DNA of 64,000 bases from Longibaculum muris (lineage in GTDB: Bacteria; Bacillota_I; Bacilli_A; Erysipelotrichales; Coprobacillaceae), in the NCBI RefSeq assembly GCF_004343035.1, contig NZ_SMCQ01000002.1, positions 62,001-126,000 of the forward strand. The letters run 5' to 3'. The notes beneath the pieces are model-generated. The model saw only the letters and a program-made list of their open reading frames with translations. It was not told where the DNA came from and ran no database searches. Shown piece after piece: positions 1-8,666 of the stretch. The position numbers and the translations under genes were made by a program. How positions within the stretch are numbered: position 1 is the first letter of the stretch; each line of letters begins with the position of its first letter.

Positions 1-109
1 GCATTAAAACAGCAACCAATAATAAACCGACAAAACTTAAAACAACAATCAATTGCTGAACAAGAGACAGTCTTTTTAAGAATTGAAACTTTGATAATTT
101 TGCTTTCAT
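1..109 (-). CDS. Sensor histidine kinase, N-terminal fragment (CssS-like, cut by window edge)
   Basis: Only the first 36 codons are inside the window. They start with an ATG one base after the stop of the response regulator gene. The visible part is a short basic stretch followed by a hydrophobic segment (VVLSFVGLLLVAVLM), as expected for the first membrane helix of a sensor kinase. The kinase domain itself lies outside, so the assignment rests on the position behind an OmpR-type regulator. Since that regulator resembles CssR, the partner is probably CssS-like, but this is inference. Confidence 0.6.
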   Translation of the reverse strand, partial: MKAKLSKFQFLKRLSLVQQLIVVLSFVGLLLVAVLM

Positions 110-110
110 A

Positions 111-767
111 TTAATCTAATCGATATCCAAATCCATAGATTGTTTTAATATTTAAATCTGGCATTTTCTTTCTTAAACGACGAAGTGTATCATCAACAAC
201 ACGATCACTACCAAAATAATTTTCATCCCAAACCTTAGATAAAACTTGTTCTCTTGAAATAGCAATACCTTTATTCTTAATAAAATACAATAATAATTCA
301 TATTCTTTAGTCGTTAATTCAATTTCTTTATTATTTGATAAAACCTTACGTTTTTCTTCATCAATCGCATAACCATCAATATTAATCAAAGACGGATCAT
401 CTTTATAAACACGTTTTAAAACATTATGAATTCTTAAAATCACTTCTTTAATATTAAATGGTTTCGTAATATATTCATCACAGCCTTTTTCTAATCCAAT
501 AATACGATCAAACTCCTGATCTCTCGCACTCATAAAAACAATTGGCATATTAGGTTTACAATTTTTAATTTCATTTAACAAATCAAACCCACTATTTTTA
601 TCCAACATAATATCCACAATCCATAAATGGACATCATCATCTTTATGTAATAAAGCTTCTTCATACGTATAAAAAGAATAAACAATATATCCTTCTTTTT
701 CTAAATAAGTTCTTACTAAATCATTTAAATTCTTTTCATCATCAATAATATTAATACGATACTTCAC
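111..767 (-). CDS. cssR: OmpR/PhoB-family response regulator, CssR-like
   Basis: DNA-binding response regulator of a two-component system, 218 aa. The receiver domain (about residues 1-115) has the acidic pair D9/D10, the phosphoacceptor D52 in IVDIML, S80 and K102; the winged-helix DNA-binding domain fills the rest. From memory, the segments HLWIVDIML, SARDxxxDRxxGLE, the YFGSDRVVDD stretch and the TIYGFGYR end follow Bacillus subtilis CssR closely. CssR responds to secretion and heat stress and controls HtrA-type proteases. The longest frame begins nine bases upstream at another GTG, but a GAGG site lies eight bases before the GTG at 767, so I chose that one. The kinase gene follows after one base. 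The CssR assignment is by similarity only; no target gene is in the window. Confidence 0.85.
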   Translation of the reverse strand: MKYRINIIDDEKNLNDLVRTYLEKEGYIVYSFYTYEEALLHKDDDVHLWIVDIMLDKNSGFDLLNEIKNCKPNMPIVFMSARDQEFDRIIGLEKGCDEYITKPFNIKEVILRIHNVLKRVYKDDPSLINIDGYAIDEEKRKVLSNNKEIELTTKEYELLLYFIKNKGIAISREQVLSKVWDENYFGSDRVVDDTLRRLRKKMPDLNIKTIYGFGYRLD

Positions 768-792
768 TTTTATCACCTCACTATCACTATAT

Positions 793-827
793 ACAAAATA
801 TTGCCATATAATATGGCAATATTTTGT
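793..827 (-). terminator. Perfect 35-nt palindrome, probable glmM terminator
   Basis: Two perfect 17-base arms, starting ACAAAATATTGCC, flank a single central A. The hairpin sits between the glmM stop at 847 and the response regulator start. On the minus strand the 3' arm ends in TTTT, so it can act as an intrinsic terminator of the cdaA-cdaR-glmM transcript. No long U tract follows, and it could equally be an operator or an RNA-stabilising element in front of the two-component genes. Confidence 0.6.
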
Positions 828-846
828 GATAATATGTGAAACTGTA

Positions 847-2196
847 TTATTTTTCTACTGCATATCCTTTTTCTTTAATTACATTAACGACTTTAAGCAC
901 ATTTTCATGACAAACTTCATCGCTCTTAGCTTCAACCATAACTCTTACTACTGGTTCTGTTCCACTTTCACGAACTAAGATTCTTCCTTCATCACCTAAT
1001 AATTCTTCAACTTCTTTGACAGCCTTTTGAACATCAGGATCTTCTTGGGCTTTTTTCTTATCAGTAACACGAACATTGATTAACAATTGTGGATAGATTT
1101 CAACTGCTTCAGTTAATTGAGCTAAAGTCTTTTTATTTTCTACCATTGTTTCCATAATCTTTAATGATGTTAAAATACCATCACCAGTTGTTGCATGTTT
1201 TGAGAAAATAATATGTCCAGATTGTTCTCCACCAATACAATGACCATTTTGAACCATATTTTCATAAACATATTTATCCCCAACAGCAGTCTTTTCATAT
1301 TTAATTCCAGCTTTATCAAGTGATTTATATAAACCAAAGTTACTCATAATTGTTGTAACAATTGTATCATTAACAAGTTCTCCTTTAGCTTTCATTTCTA
1401 AACCACAAACATAAAGAATTAAATCACCATTAACAACTCTACCAAATTCATCCACAGCAATACATCTATCAGCATCACCATCATATGCAAAACCAACATC
1501 TAATCCATTTTCAACAACATATTTTTGTAAGACTTCAATATGTGTAGAACCACAGTTTGTATTAATATTTGTTCCATCAGGTTCATTATTAATCACATAA
1601 GTCTGCGCACCTAAAGCATCAAAAACACTTTTAGCAATTGCACTAGATGAACCATTCGCACAATCTAAACCAACTTTTAAATCTTTAAAAGCACGTGTAG
1701 GAATACTCATTAAATATCCAATATAACGATTTCTTCCCATTGCAAAGTCTACTGTTCTTCCAATCGCATCTTTTGTCGCATATGGAATAGGATCAGTTAA
1801 TCCATCAATATATTGTTCAATTAAATTTTCAATCGTAGCCTCTAACTTATGCCCCTTACCATTAATAATCTTAATTCCATTATCATAATAAGGATTATGT
1901 GAAGCTGAAATCATAATACCACAATCAAATTCTTCACTTCTTACCACATATGATACAGAAGGTGTTGTTGTTACATGTAATAAATATGCATCTGCACCAC
2001 TTGCGGTTAACCCAGCAACCAGCGCATATTCAAACATATATGAACTTCTTCTTGTATCTTTCCCAATTACAATTCTAGCTTTGTGATTACGAGAGTAATA
2101 CCATCCTAAATATCTCCCAACTTGAAAAGCGTGTTCTACAGTTAAATCAATATTCGCTTCTCCTCTAAAACCGTCTGTTCCAAAATATTTACCCAT
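847..2196 (-). CDS. glmM: Phosphoglucosamine mutase
   Basis: Converts glucosamine-6-phosphate to glucosamine-1-phosphate for UDP-GlcNAc and peptidoglycan synthesis in the cytoplasm; 449 aa, normal for GlmM. The N-terminus has the family motif YFGTDGFRG. The phosphoserine loop ISASHNP carries the catalytic S99. DGDADR is the Mg-binding loop and RESGTEP near the C-terminus binds the substrate phosphate. The frame is open six codons further upstream, but an AAGGAATT site lies just before the ATG at 2196, and that start leaves only four bases to the stop of cdaR. It is the last gene of the conserved cdaA-cdaR-glmM operon, in which GlmM is known in other Firmicutes to bind and inhibit CdaA. Confidence 0.97.
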   Translation of the reverse strand: MGKYFGTDGFRGEANIDLTVEHAFQVGRYLGWYYSRNHKARIVIGKDTRRSSYMFEYALVAGLTASGADAYLLHVTTTPSVSYVVRSEEFDCGIMISASHNPYYDNGIKIINGKGHKLEATIENLIEQYIDGLTDPIPYATKDAIGRTVDFAMGRNRYIGYLMSIPTRAFKDLKVGLDCANGSSSAIAKSVFDALGAQTYVINNEPDGTNINTNCGSTHIEVLQKYVVENGLDVGFAYDGDADRCIAVDEFGRVVNGDLILYVCGLEMKAKGELVNDTIVTTIMSNFGLYKSLDKAGIKYEKTAVGDKYVYENMVQNGHCIGGEQSGHIIFSKHATTGDGILTSLKIMETMVENKKTLAQLTEAVEIYPQLLINVRVTDKKKAQEDPDVQKAVKEVEELLGDEGRILVRESGTEPVVRVMVEAKSDEVCHENVLKVVNVIKEKGYAVEK

Positions 2197-2200
2197 TTTT

Positions 2201-3613
2201 CTAATTCCTTTCAATATTAATTGTCACTTTAGATGATGATAATAATTCAATCTTTAATTTCTCATCATCCACTGCAACCTTGACATCAGCCTTGTTAGTT
2301 CCAAGTTTTAATTTATCAATATCAATAGTTGCTTGTATATTGTCAGCTGTTAAAGAAGCTATCTTAGCTTCTGTTCCAGTCACTGAAACAGAGGCATATT
2401 GGCTTTCTCCAGCAAATGACACCTTGTACTTTCTTTCATTGTTTAGGACTTGAATTGGTATCTTATCAAATTTCTTAGTAATAACCTTTTCAACTTCAAC
2501 CGTCACATCAATTGCACTTGTTGAAAACTTATTGATACCATTTTCCTTCTTCAATGAAACATTACTAATGGTTGTATTTGACTTAAGATTTGTAACATCA
2601 ACATCAACCTGTACAACCGCAATATCTTTAATCTTATCTTCAACACCATAAATTGTCACTTCACTTTGTGACAAAGTATAATTAGAAACTTGATATCCCG
2701 TTGACAAATCACCGATAAAATGTGCTTGAATTGGGACACTCTTACTATAACTAGAAACATTACATTTCACATGTACCTTCTTAGGTGAAATCTCAACCTT
2801 CACTTCTTTTCCACTATTATCATATGCTTTAATATTGGCATTTTGTTCAAAAGATTCTTTTTTATCTGTCACATCAATACATGCCTCAACTTTAGCAACA
2901 CGATCTAAGGTTTCTTGACTTGCATGTAAAATAACTGTCTCTAAACTCATTTCTTCAACACTAACTGAATATTCACTATCCATTTTATCTTCATTAATAA
3001 AACGATATCCTAAATCATAGACACGTTCTTCTTTTGGTGATAATTTAATCTTCACTAAATCTGGAACAATCATAACTTTTAAGGTATCAGGGAAATTACG
3101 TGATTTTAAATTAATCGTATGTTCTCCCTCACTTAAACCTTTAACATCTAAATAAATTTCATAATTTTTTGAAAAATTTGTTTTATAAATATCTAATGAT
3201 GGTCCAATTAAACCAACTGTTACCTGTTCAGGTACTCCCGAGATTTCTAATGATTTATTTAAACCTTCTATTTGCACAGGAACATTATCCAATGTTGCCC
3301 CTGAAGTTGGATTGGCTAAATTATCTTTTCCTCCACTACTTCCTGCAATACTCCAAAATAAAACACCAGCCATAATGAAAGATAAAACCATAATACTCAT
3401 TTTACTAGATAAGATTTTATCTAAAGTTTTATTAATATAATTATAAAAACGTCCTACTGTATCAATCGTCTTAGTCTTGGTTGTATTAATATTTTCTTTT
3501 GTTGGACTATTTTCACGACTGTTTTTTTCTTTTTCCTTTTGAACAACTTTCAAAAAGAATTCAGTTGTTGAATCATGAATATCTTTATGATCTTTTTGAT
3601 GTCTAGGACTCAT
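2201..3613 (-). CDS. cdaR: CdaA regulatory protein, YbbR domain
   Basis: Membrane-anchored protein with extracytoplasmic YbbR repeats, the known regulator of the diadenylate cyclase CdaA. It has a charged, Lys-rich cytoplasmic N-terminus of about 65 residues, one membrane segment at about residues 69-90 (MVLSFIMAGVLFWSIAG) and then repeated beta-rich YbbR modules to residue 470. The longest frame starts seven codons earlier; I chose the ATG at 3613 because a GGAGGG site stands seven bases before it. It overlaps the end of cdaA by 11 bases and precedes glmM by four, so translation is probably coupled. Confidence 0.93.
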   Translation of the reverse strand: MSPRHQKDHKDIHDSTTEFFLKVVQKEKEKNSRENSPTKENINTTKTKTIDTVGRFYNYINKTLDKILSSKMSIMVLSFIMAGVLFWSIAGSSGGKDNLANPTSGATLDNVPVQIEGLNKSLEISGVPEQVTVGLIGPSLDIYKTNFSKNYEIYLDVKGLSEGEHTINLKSRNFPDTLKVMIVPDLVKIKLSPKEERVYDLGYRFINEDKMDSEYSVSVEEMSLETVILHASQETLDRVAKVEACIDVTDKKESFEQNANIKAYDNSGKEVKVEISPKKVHVKCNVSSYSKSVPIQAHFIGDLSTGYQVSNYTLSQSEVTIYGVEDKIKDIAVVQVDVDVTNLKSNTTISNVSLKKENGINKFSTSAIDVTVEVEKVITKKFDKIPIQVLNNERKYKVSFAGESQYASVSVTGTEAKIASLTADNIQATIDIDKLKLGTNKADVKVAVDDEKLKIELLSSSKVTINIERN

Positions 3614-4403
3614 GTTTTTGCCCTCCTTCATCATCAGATTTAAACCAATTCAATTCATTAACAAGAGAAGCTCTTAACTCCTTAGTAGGAATTTTTTTAA
3701 GTTCCCCATTCATCGCAAATGAAATGGTTCCGGTTTCTTCACTAACAACAACGGTTAATGAATCTGTTATCTCACTAATCCCAATCGCAGCTCGATGACG
3801 AGCCCCATACTTAGGGCTTAATTCTTTATTTGTTGGTGGGTAAAATGCAGCCGCACAAACAACCCGATCCCCTTGAATAATCGTTGCCCCATCATGTAAA
3901 GGTGTTCCTTCCCAAAAGATGGTTAAAAAAAGTTCACTTTTAATATCGGCATTTATACGCGTACCGGTATTGATATAATCTAAAAGTGATTGGGTTCTTT
4001 CAAATGTAATCAAAGCTCCAGTTTGTTCTTTAGATAAAGTTGTAATCGCACTAACCAACTCATCCATTAATCTTTCTTTTTCATCATCACTGATTTCTTT
4101 TTTTAAGGTCATCTTCGTTTGACCCATTTTTTCAAGTAAGGTTCTAATTTCTGGTTGAAAGATAATAATAATTGCTAAAACACCCCAATTGATAATACTT
4201 TCTACCAAATAATTTAAAGTTGTTAAACCAAGTAAACTCGTTAAAAGTTTAACAATTAAAATAAAAAGAACTCCTTTAAATAATTGCATTGTTTTGACAT
4301 TTGTTTTAAACATTGATATCAAATAATACAAAATAAACCAAACTGCAATTAAATCTATTGAACCTCTAATAAAGTTAACAATATCACTCCAGTTAACAAT
4401 CAC
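3603..4403 (-). CDS. cdaA: Membrane diadenylate cyclase
   Basis: Makes c-di-AMP from two ATP; 266 aa, typical of CdaA/DacA. About three membrane helices occupy the first 80 residues, followed by the DAC domain with the DGA motif (residues 171-173, in LHDGATII) and the RHR motif (202-204, in GARHRAAIG), both required for catalysis. The likely start is the GTG at 4403, six bases after an AGGTGA site; a TTG two codons earlier stands too close to it. First gene of the cdaA-cdaR-glmM operon. c-di-AMP controls potassium and osmolyte transport and wall homeostasis in Firmicutes. Confidence 0.95.
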   Translation of the reverse strand: MIVNWSDIVNFIRGSIDLIAVWFILYYLISMFKTNVKTMQLFKGVLFILIVKLLTSLLGLTTLNYLVESIINWGVLAIIIIFQPEIRTLLEKMGQTKMTLKKEISDDEKERLMDELVSAITTLSKEQTGALITFERTQSLLDYINTGTRINADIKSELFLTIFWEGTPLHDGATIIQGDRVVCAAAFYPPTNKELSPKYGARHRAAIGISEITDSLTVVVSEETGTISFAMNGELKKIPTKELRASLVNELNWFKSDDEGGQKHES

Positions 4404-4487
4404 TATCAATCACCTACATTTCTTTTCTATTATAACAGTTTTTACTTCAAAATAAAATGCCACAGTTTTCATATAATGAAAAAACTC

Positions 4488-4504
4488 TTGTTAAATTTTA
4501 ACAA
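4488..4504. promoter_or_regulatory. 17-bp perfect palindrome, Rex-site-like
   Basis: TTGTTAAATTTTAACAA is palindromic around its central T. The half sites TTGTTAA/TTAACAA are those of the redox regulator Rex, but Rex boxes in Firmicutes have four spacer bases and this has three. It lies between the divergent cdaA and pduL genes, 36 bases upstream of the pduL -35. Its role as an operator is a guess. Confidence 0.35.
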
Positions 4505-4539
4505 AACAAAGATTTTGTACAAAAATATCGCAAATTCCT

Positions 4540-4567
4540 TTGCAAAATATAAAAAAAGTTGTAATAT
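4540..4567 (+). promoter_or_regulatory. pduL promoter
   Basis: TTGCAA at 4540-4545 and TAATAT at 4562-4567 are separated by 16 bases, 24 bases upstream of the pduL start. A GCAAA-TTCC-TTTGC inverted repeat (4530-4543) overlaps the -35 and may be a binding site. Confidence 0.5.
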
Positions 4568-4591
4568 ATTTATGGAAATAGGAGGATTATT

Positions 4592-5158
4592 ATGGGAAAA
4601 ACAATTTTAGTCGAAACTTCTGCTAGACACGTACATTTATCTCAAGCAGATTTGGAAACATTATTTGGTAAAGGGTATACATTAACAAACAAAAAAGATT
4701 TATCTCAACCAGGACAATTTGCATGTGCTGAAAAAGTTACTGTTGTAGGACCTAAAGGAGAAACAAAAATGTCTATCTTAGGACCAACTCGTAATGCAAC
4801 TCAAGTAGAAGTATCATTAACAGATGCAAGATCACTTGGAATTAAAGCATTAGTGAGAGAATCTGGAGATATCGAAGGAACTGAAGGATGTAAATTAGTA
4901 GGACCAGAAGGAGAAGTTGAAATTTCTTGTGGTGTGATTGCTGCTAAACGTCATATTCATATGACTCCTGCTGATGCTCAAGAATTTGGGGTTAAAGATA
5001 AAGATGTTGTCAGTGTTGAAGTGACTACTGATGGACGTTCATTAACATTTGGAGATGTTGTTTGTCGTGTTAGTGATAGCTATGCTTTAGCTATGCACAT
5101 TGATACTGATGAATCAAATGCTGCTGGTGGACCTAGTCAAGGAACAATCATTAAATAA
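4592..5158 (+). CDS. pduL: PduL-type phosphate acyltransferase
   Basis: Interconverts acyl-CoA and acyl-phosphate (acetyl- or propionyl-), feeding substrate-level ATP formation through an acyl kinase; 188 aa. The two PduL beta-barrel repeats are marked by RHVHL (H13, H15) and RHIHMTP (H121, H123), and a third metal-site histidine lies in AMHIDTDESNA (H169). These residues bind the two zinc ions in characterised PduL. The protein begins straight at the first domain, so it lacks the N-terminal encapsulation peptide of microcompartment PduLs, and no shell genes are nearby. I infer a cytosolic enzyme that replaces classical Pta. A GGAGGA site precedes the ATG; the gene stands alone with its own promoter and terminator. 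Confidence 0.93.
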   Translation: MGKTILVETSARHVHLSQADLETLFGKGYTLTNKKDLSQPGQFACAEKVTVVGPKGETKMSILGPTRNATQVEVSLTDARSLGIKALVRESGDIEGTEGCKLVGPEGEVEISCGVIAAKRHIHMTPADAQEFGVKDKDVVSVEVTTDGRSLTFGDVVCRVSDSYALAMHIDTDESNAAGGPSQGTIIK

Positions 5159-5176
5159 AAAGAGTTATATTAAAAT

Positions 5177-5217
5177 AACCAGAAGATAGAAAATCATTTC
5201 TACTTCTGGTTTTTATT
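5177..5217 (+). terminator. pduL terminator
   Basis: AACCAGAAG (5177-5185) pairs with CTTCTGGTT (5203-5211) and the inner TAGAAA with TTTCTA; one A is bulged, the loop is ATCA, and a T-rich run follows. Confidence 0.85.
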
Positions 5218-5221
5218 TGTT

Positions 5222-5307
5222 TATCCTTAGTTTTATCTACTTTCGAAGGGATGTAGAGAAATTATATGAATTTTTTAAAATATAATGTAGACAACAAACT
5301 AAGGATA
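5222..5307. repeat. Long-range inverted repeat downstream of the dehydratase gene
   Basis: TATCCTTAGTTT at 5222-5233 is repeated exactly in inverted form at 5296-5307, and a second short pair (TCTAC/GTAGA) lies inside. On the minus strand the structure would sit in the 3' tail of the dehydratase mRNA and is followed by AAACAAATAAAA, not a U run. It may be an mRNA stabiliser or the terminal repeats of a tiny decayed element; no open frame lies between the arms. Confidence 0.45.
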
Positions 5308-5331
5308 TCCGACTTAATCATACCCCTATGA

Positions 5332-6966
5332 TTATTTTAAAACAGCACCTGTTTTGGCTGATTGAACAAGTTTTGCATAACGTCCTAATAATCCTTTTTC
5401 AGCAACTCTAACTAATGGTTTAAAATTCGCACGACGTTTTTCTAATTCTTCATCACTGATTTGTAAATGAATCATATTTTGATTCAAATCCACATGAATA
5501 ATATCACCATCTTCAACCAACGCTATAGTTCCCCCAACAGCTGCTTCTGGACAAAGATAACCAATGCTTAATCCACCACTGGCTCCAGAAAAACGACCAT
5601 CTGTAATAATTCCACAATGTGCAATACCTTTCATAATCTCAGTAATACGGTGTAATTCTTTCATACCTGGCCCACCTTGAGGACCTTCATAACGTACAAT
5701 CAGAGCAGTGCCTTCTTGAATTTCATGACGATGAAAAGCTTCATAACATTCATCTTCACTATTAAACACTCTGGCTTTTCCCGTAAAGACATGTAAATCT
5801 TTAGGAACAGCACTGGTTTTGACCAATGCCCCTTCTGGAGCTAGGTTACCATATAATACTTGAATTCCATTCGTAATAGATTGTTCATCATCCATAGTAC
5901 GAATAATCTCACGATTTATCTCTATCTTGCGATTTAGATTTTCTGCTAATGTCTTACCTGTACAAGTCATGACATCTTTTTGTAAAGTAGATTCAATGGT
6001 TTTGAGGATAGCTGGAACTCCCCCAGCCTGATATAAATCAACACAAGTTAAATTTCCATTAGGAACAATATTACATATAACTGGGACTTGTGAAGTGATA
6101 TGAGCAATTTCTTCCCAAGTAACTTCTAAACCTAATTCATGAGCAAGGGCAGGTAAATGAATTAAGGCATTTAATGATCCCCCGATTGCACTTAATAATT
6201 TAATTGTATTATTGAGTGCCTCTTGACTCATAATATCAGATGGCTTAATATTCTTTTCTACCAATTCCATTAAACGAATACCACTTTCTCTTGCACTAAA
6301 GCGACGCATACTGGTACTTGATGGATATAAGGCCCCATTGGGCAACATCATTCCTAATCCTTCACATAAACAGCCCATTGTATTGGCAGTTCCTAAAAAT
6401 GGACAAACCCCAGGACCTGTATAATATTTTAAAGTTCCTTCAATAACTTCACGTTCAGTCGCTTCACCACGTAAGAATCTTTGTCTTAATTCTTTAGACT
6501 CATTAGGCTTAATTTCAGCATAACATGGTCCCGCTGTAACAATGATGGAAGGTAAATTAATTCTTGCGGCAGCATTTAACATACCAGGAATAATCTTATC
6601 ACAGCTTGCTAAATAAACAACTCCATCAAAAACCCCTTCACCAACAATCATAGCTTCACATGAATCCGTTATAATATCACGATGTGGCAAACAATAACGC
6701 ATACCAGGATGACCTTGAGCAATCCCATCACACATAGCAATAGTATTAAACTCAATAGGTTCACCACCAGCTTCTAAAATTCCTTTTTTTACTTCCTCAG
6801 CCAATTTTTTCAAAGGTTCATGGCCTGGACAAACTTCATTCCAACTATTCGCAATTGCAATCAATGGTCTTGATTCTAAAGCATCAATAGATACTCCCGC
6901 ACTTGCCAAATGTGCTTTTGAAATAGCACGTTGAAATGGTTCTAAACGATCAATAGCTCTTTCCAT
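5332..6966 (-). CDS. IlvD/Edd-family dehydratase (sugar-acid type inferred)
   Basis: Iron-sulfur dehydratase of the dihydroxy-acid / phosphogluconate dehydratase family, 544 aa. Typical segments are NSWNEVCPGH (C46), MCDGIAQGHPGM (C79), ASCDKIIPG (C122), VCPFLGTANTMGC (C188) and TDGRFSG near the C-terminus. C122 and C188 correspond to cluster ligands of the family. In isolation it would be called IlvD. However, no branched-chain amino-acid genes are nearby, and the gene is in one tight unit with a galactitol-type PTS and a KDPG-aldolase homologue. I therefore infer that it dehydrates a phosphorylated aldonic acid (6-phosphogluconate or an epimer) to the 2-keto-3-deoxy phosphate. A GGAGGAAAG site precedes the ATG; 11 bases separate it from the EIIC gene. 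Confidence 0.85.
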   Translation of the reverse strand: MERAIDRLEPFQRAISKAHLASAGVSIDALESRPLIAIANSWNEVCPGHEPLKKLAEEVKKGILEAGGEPIEFNTIAMCDGIAQGHPGMRYCLPHRDIITDSCEAMIVGEGVFDGVVYLASCDKIIPGMLNAAARINLPSIIVTAGPCYAEIKPNESKELRQRFLRGEATEREVIEGTLKYYTGPGVCPFLGTANTMGCLCEGLGMMLPNGALYPSSTSMRRFSARESGIRLMELVEKNIKPSDIMSQEALNNTIKLLSAIGGSLNALIHLPALAHELGLEVTWEEIAHITSQVPVICNIVPNGNLTCVDLYQAGGVPAILKTIESTLQKDVMTCTGKTLAENLNRKIEINREIIRTMDDEQSITNGIQVLYGNLAPEGALVKTSAVPKDLHVFTGKARVFNSEDECYEAFHRHEIQEGTALIVRYEGPQGGPGMKELHRITEIMKGIAHCGIITDGRFSGASGGLSIGYLCPEAAVGGTIALVEDGDIIHVDLNQNMIHLQISDEELEKRRANFKPLVRVAEKGLLGRYAKLVQSAKTGAVLK

Positions 6967-6977
6967 AATCTTTCCTC

Positions 6978-8357
6978 CTACATGTCTTCTTCACATTCTC
7001 CAGCATATTCTTCAATTTTCTTTTTACCAACAACTTTTTCGACAAAGAACCAAACAGCAATGAAAACAATAATTAAGAGTGGAACAAAGACAATTGGATT
7101 AGATACAAAGCTTTCAAAGACTAAGAAACTTTGTGTTAAAGATGTACCAGCAAATGATGTAATTAAACCATCAAATTTCAAACCAGTTGATAATGCTAAA
7201 CCTGTTAAAGCATGAGTTGTTAAAGTTCCAGCATATAAGATAGCTGCCATTTGAACAATCCCAATCAATAAACTTCTAAACAAATTACCTCTTGTAACAG
7301 CAACAATCATCGCAACCCTAAAAGTAATAACCGCTAAATCAGCAAATGGTAAAACACGATTTCCTGGTAAGATAGCTGCTAAAGCAATTGTAATTGGGGT
7401 TAAGATTAAAGCAGTTGTAATAACATTTTGATTACCAACAATAACTGCTGAATCTAAACCAATGTATAATTTTCTACCTTTGAATTTTTCAGAAGTAAAC
7501 TTCTTAGCAGCTTCAGAAATAGGCATTAAACCTTCCATAAATAAAGAAGTCATCTTAGGAATTAAAACCATAACTGCAGCCATATTGACACCTAAATTTA
7601 AGATAGCTGCTAAATCATAACGCGCTAACAATCCTAAAATACATCCTAAAATCAAACCTAACATGATTGGTTCACCAAAGAACCCTAAATATTTTCTTGC
7701 ACTTTTAATATCAAAATTAATTTTATTAACCCCTGGAATATGATCAATGACCCAATTCAATGGAGCGGCAATAATCAATGATGAAACTGAAGATACAGTT
7801 GGCAAAGAAACATCTGGAATCCCAAAATAATGTTCAACAAATGGAGCTGACCAATCTGATAACTTAAAGGTAATAATTGCCATAATACCTGAAGCTAACA
7901 AACCTAAAGCAACATTTTCAGTTACAAAGTAAACTAAGATACCAACAATTGCCATATGATGATAATTCCAAATATCAACATCCATTGTATCTGTTAACTT
8001 TAAAATTAACATAATAATATTAATCGCTAAAATTTCAAAAATGATGAAGGCAATAATTGGTGAAGCCCATGTAACTGAAGCAATAGCACCCCATCCAACA
8101 TCAGTAACATTTAAATTAATCCCAAAATTAGTAACCATTGCCTGAGCAGCAGGTCCAATATTTGTTTTCAATAAATTAACAACTAAATTGATACCAGCAA
8201 AACCAATCGCAATTGTTAAACCAGCTTTAAATGATTTTGATAACTTGACTCTAAAAACTAATCCAATAATTGTAATAATAACTGGTAACATAACCAATGA
8301 TCCAGCATTTAAGAAAAACTGAAAGCCTTGGTATATTGCATCAAAAAAACTATTCAT
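6978..8357 (-). CDS. PTS EIIC, galactitol (Gat) family
   Basis: Membrane channel of a phosphotransferase sugar transporter, 459 aa with about ten to twelve hydrophobic segments. The GatC-like landmarks include the GEPIMLGLILGCILG stretch and GLDSAVIVGNQNVI. The Gat family carries galactitol, arabitol and in some cases other polyols or sugar acids. The dehydratase and aldolase in the same operon suggest an aldonate-like substrate here. It has its own AAAGGAG site and lies between the dehydratase and EIIB genes; all genes of the cluster are co-directional with gaps of 3 to 18 bases. Confidence 0.93.
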   Translation of the reverse strand: MNSFFDAIYQGFQFFLNAGSLVMLPVIITIIGLVFRVKLSKSFKAGLTIAIGFAGINLVVNLLKTNIGPAAQAMVTNFGINLNVTDVGWGAIASVTWASPIIAFIIFEILAINIIMLILKLTDTMDVDIWNYHHMAIVGILVYFVTENVALGLLASGIMAIITFKLSDWSAPFVEHYFGIPDVSLPTVSSVSSLIIAAPLNWVIDHIPGVNKINFDIKSARKYLGFFGEPIMLGLILGCILGLLARYDLAAILNLGVNMAAVMVLIPKMTSLFMEGLMPISEAAKKFTSEKFKGRKLYIGLDSAVIVGNQNVITTALILTPITIALAAILPGNRVLPFADLAVITFRVAMIVAVTRGNLFRSLLIGIVQMAAILYAGTLTTHALTGLALSTGLKFDGLITSFAGTSLTQSFLVFESFVSNPIVFVPLLIIVFIAVWFFVEKVVGKKKIEEYAGECEEDM

Positions 8358-8375
8358 ATGTAGACTCCTTTCAAA

Positions 8376-8654
8376 TTATCTTAAATATCCTAATATTTTT
8401 TCAAAAGTTGCTTCTTCATTAATCCCTGTTAATAAAGCAATAGCTCCAACAATAGGTGTTGAAACACTATCATCTTTAAACTTTCCAGATGTAACAACTA
8501 AATCAAAATCAGCAGCTTTACTGGCAACTTCTAGAACTTTACATTGGGTAACATGAATCGCAATTCCTTCTTTTTCACATCTTTCTTTAATCTTTGAAGC
8601 GACAACTGTACTTGTAGCAATTCCATTGCCACATGCAACTAATACTTTTTTCAT
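8376..8654 (-). CDS. PTS EIIB, galactitol/lactose superfamily
   Basis: Small cytoplasmic phosphocarrier, 92 aa, that passes the phosphate from EIIA to the incoming sugar. The active-site cysteine is C8 in VLVACGNGIATS, the usual P-loop-like start of GatB proteins. Normal length for the family. It lies between EIIC and EIIA and is surely part of the same permease. Confidence 0.94.
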   Translation of the reverse strand: MKKVLVACGNGIATSTVVASKIKERCEKEGIAIHVTQCKVLEVASKAADFDLVVTSGKFKDDSVSTPIVGAIALLTGINEEATFEKILGYLR

Positions 8655-8666
8655 TCCTTTTTCCTC

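Noticed and set aside
5332-6966. Plain annotation as IlvD of branched-chain amino-acid synthesis
   Set aside because: The motifs allow it, but the tight operon with a PTS and a KDPG aldolase speaks for a sugar-acid substrate.
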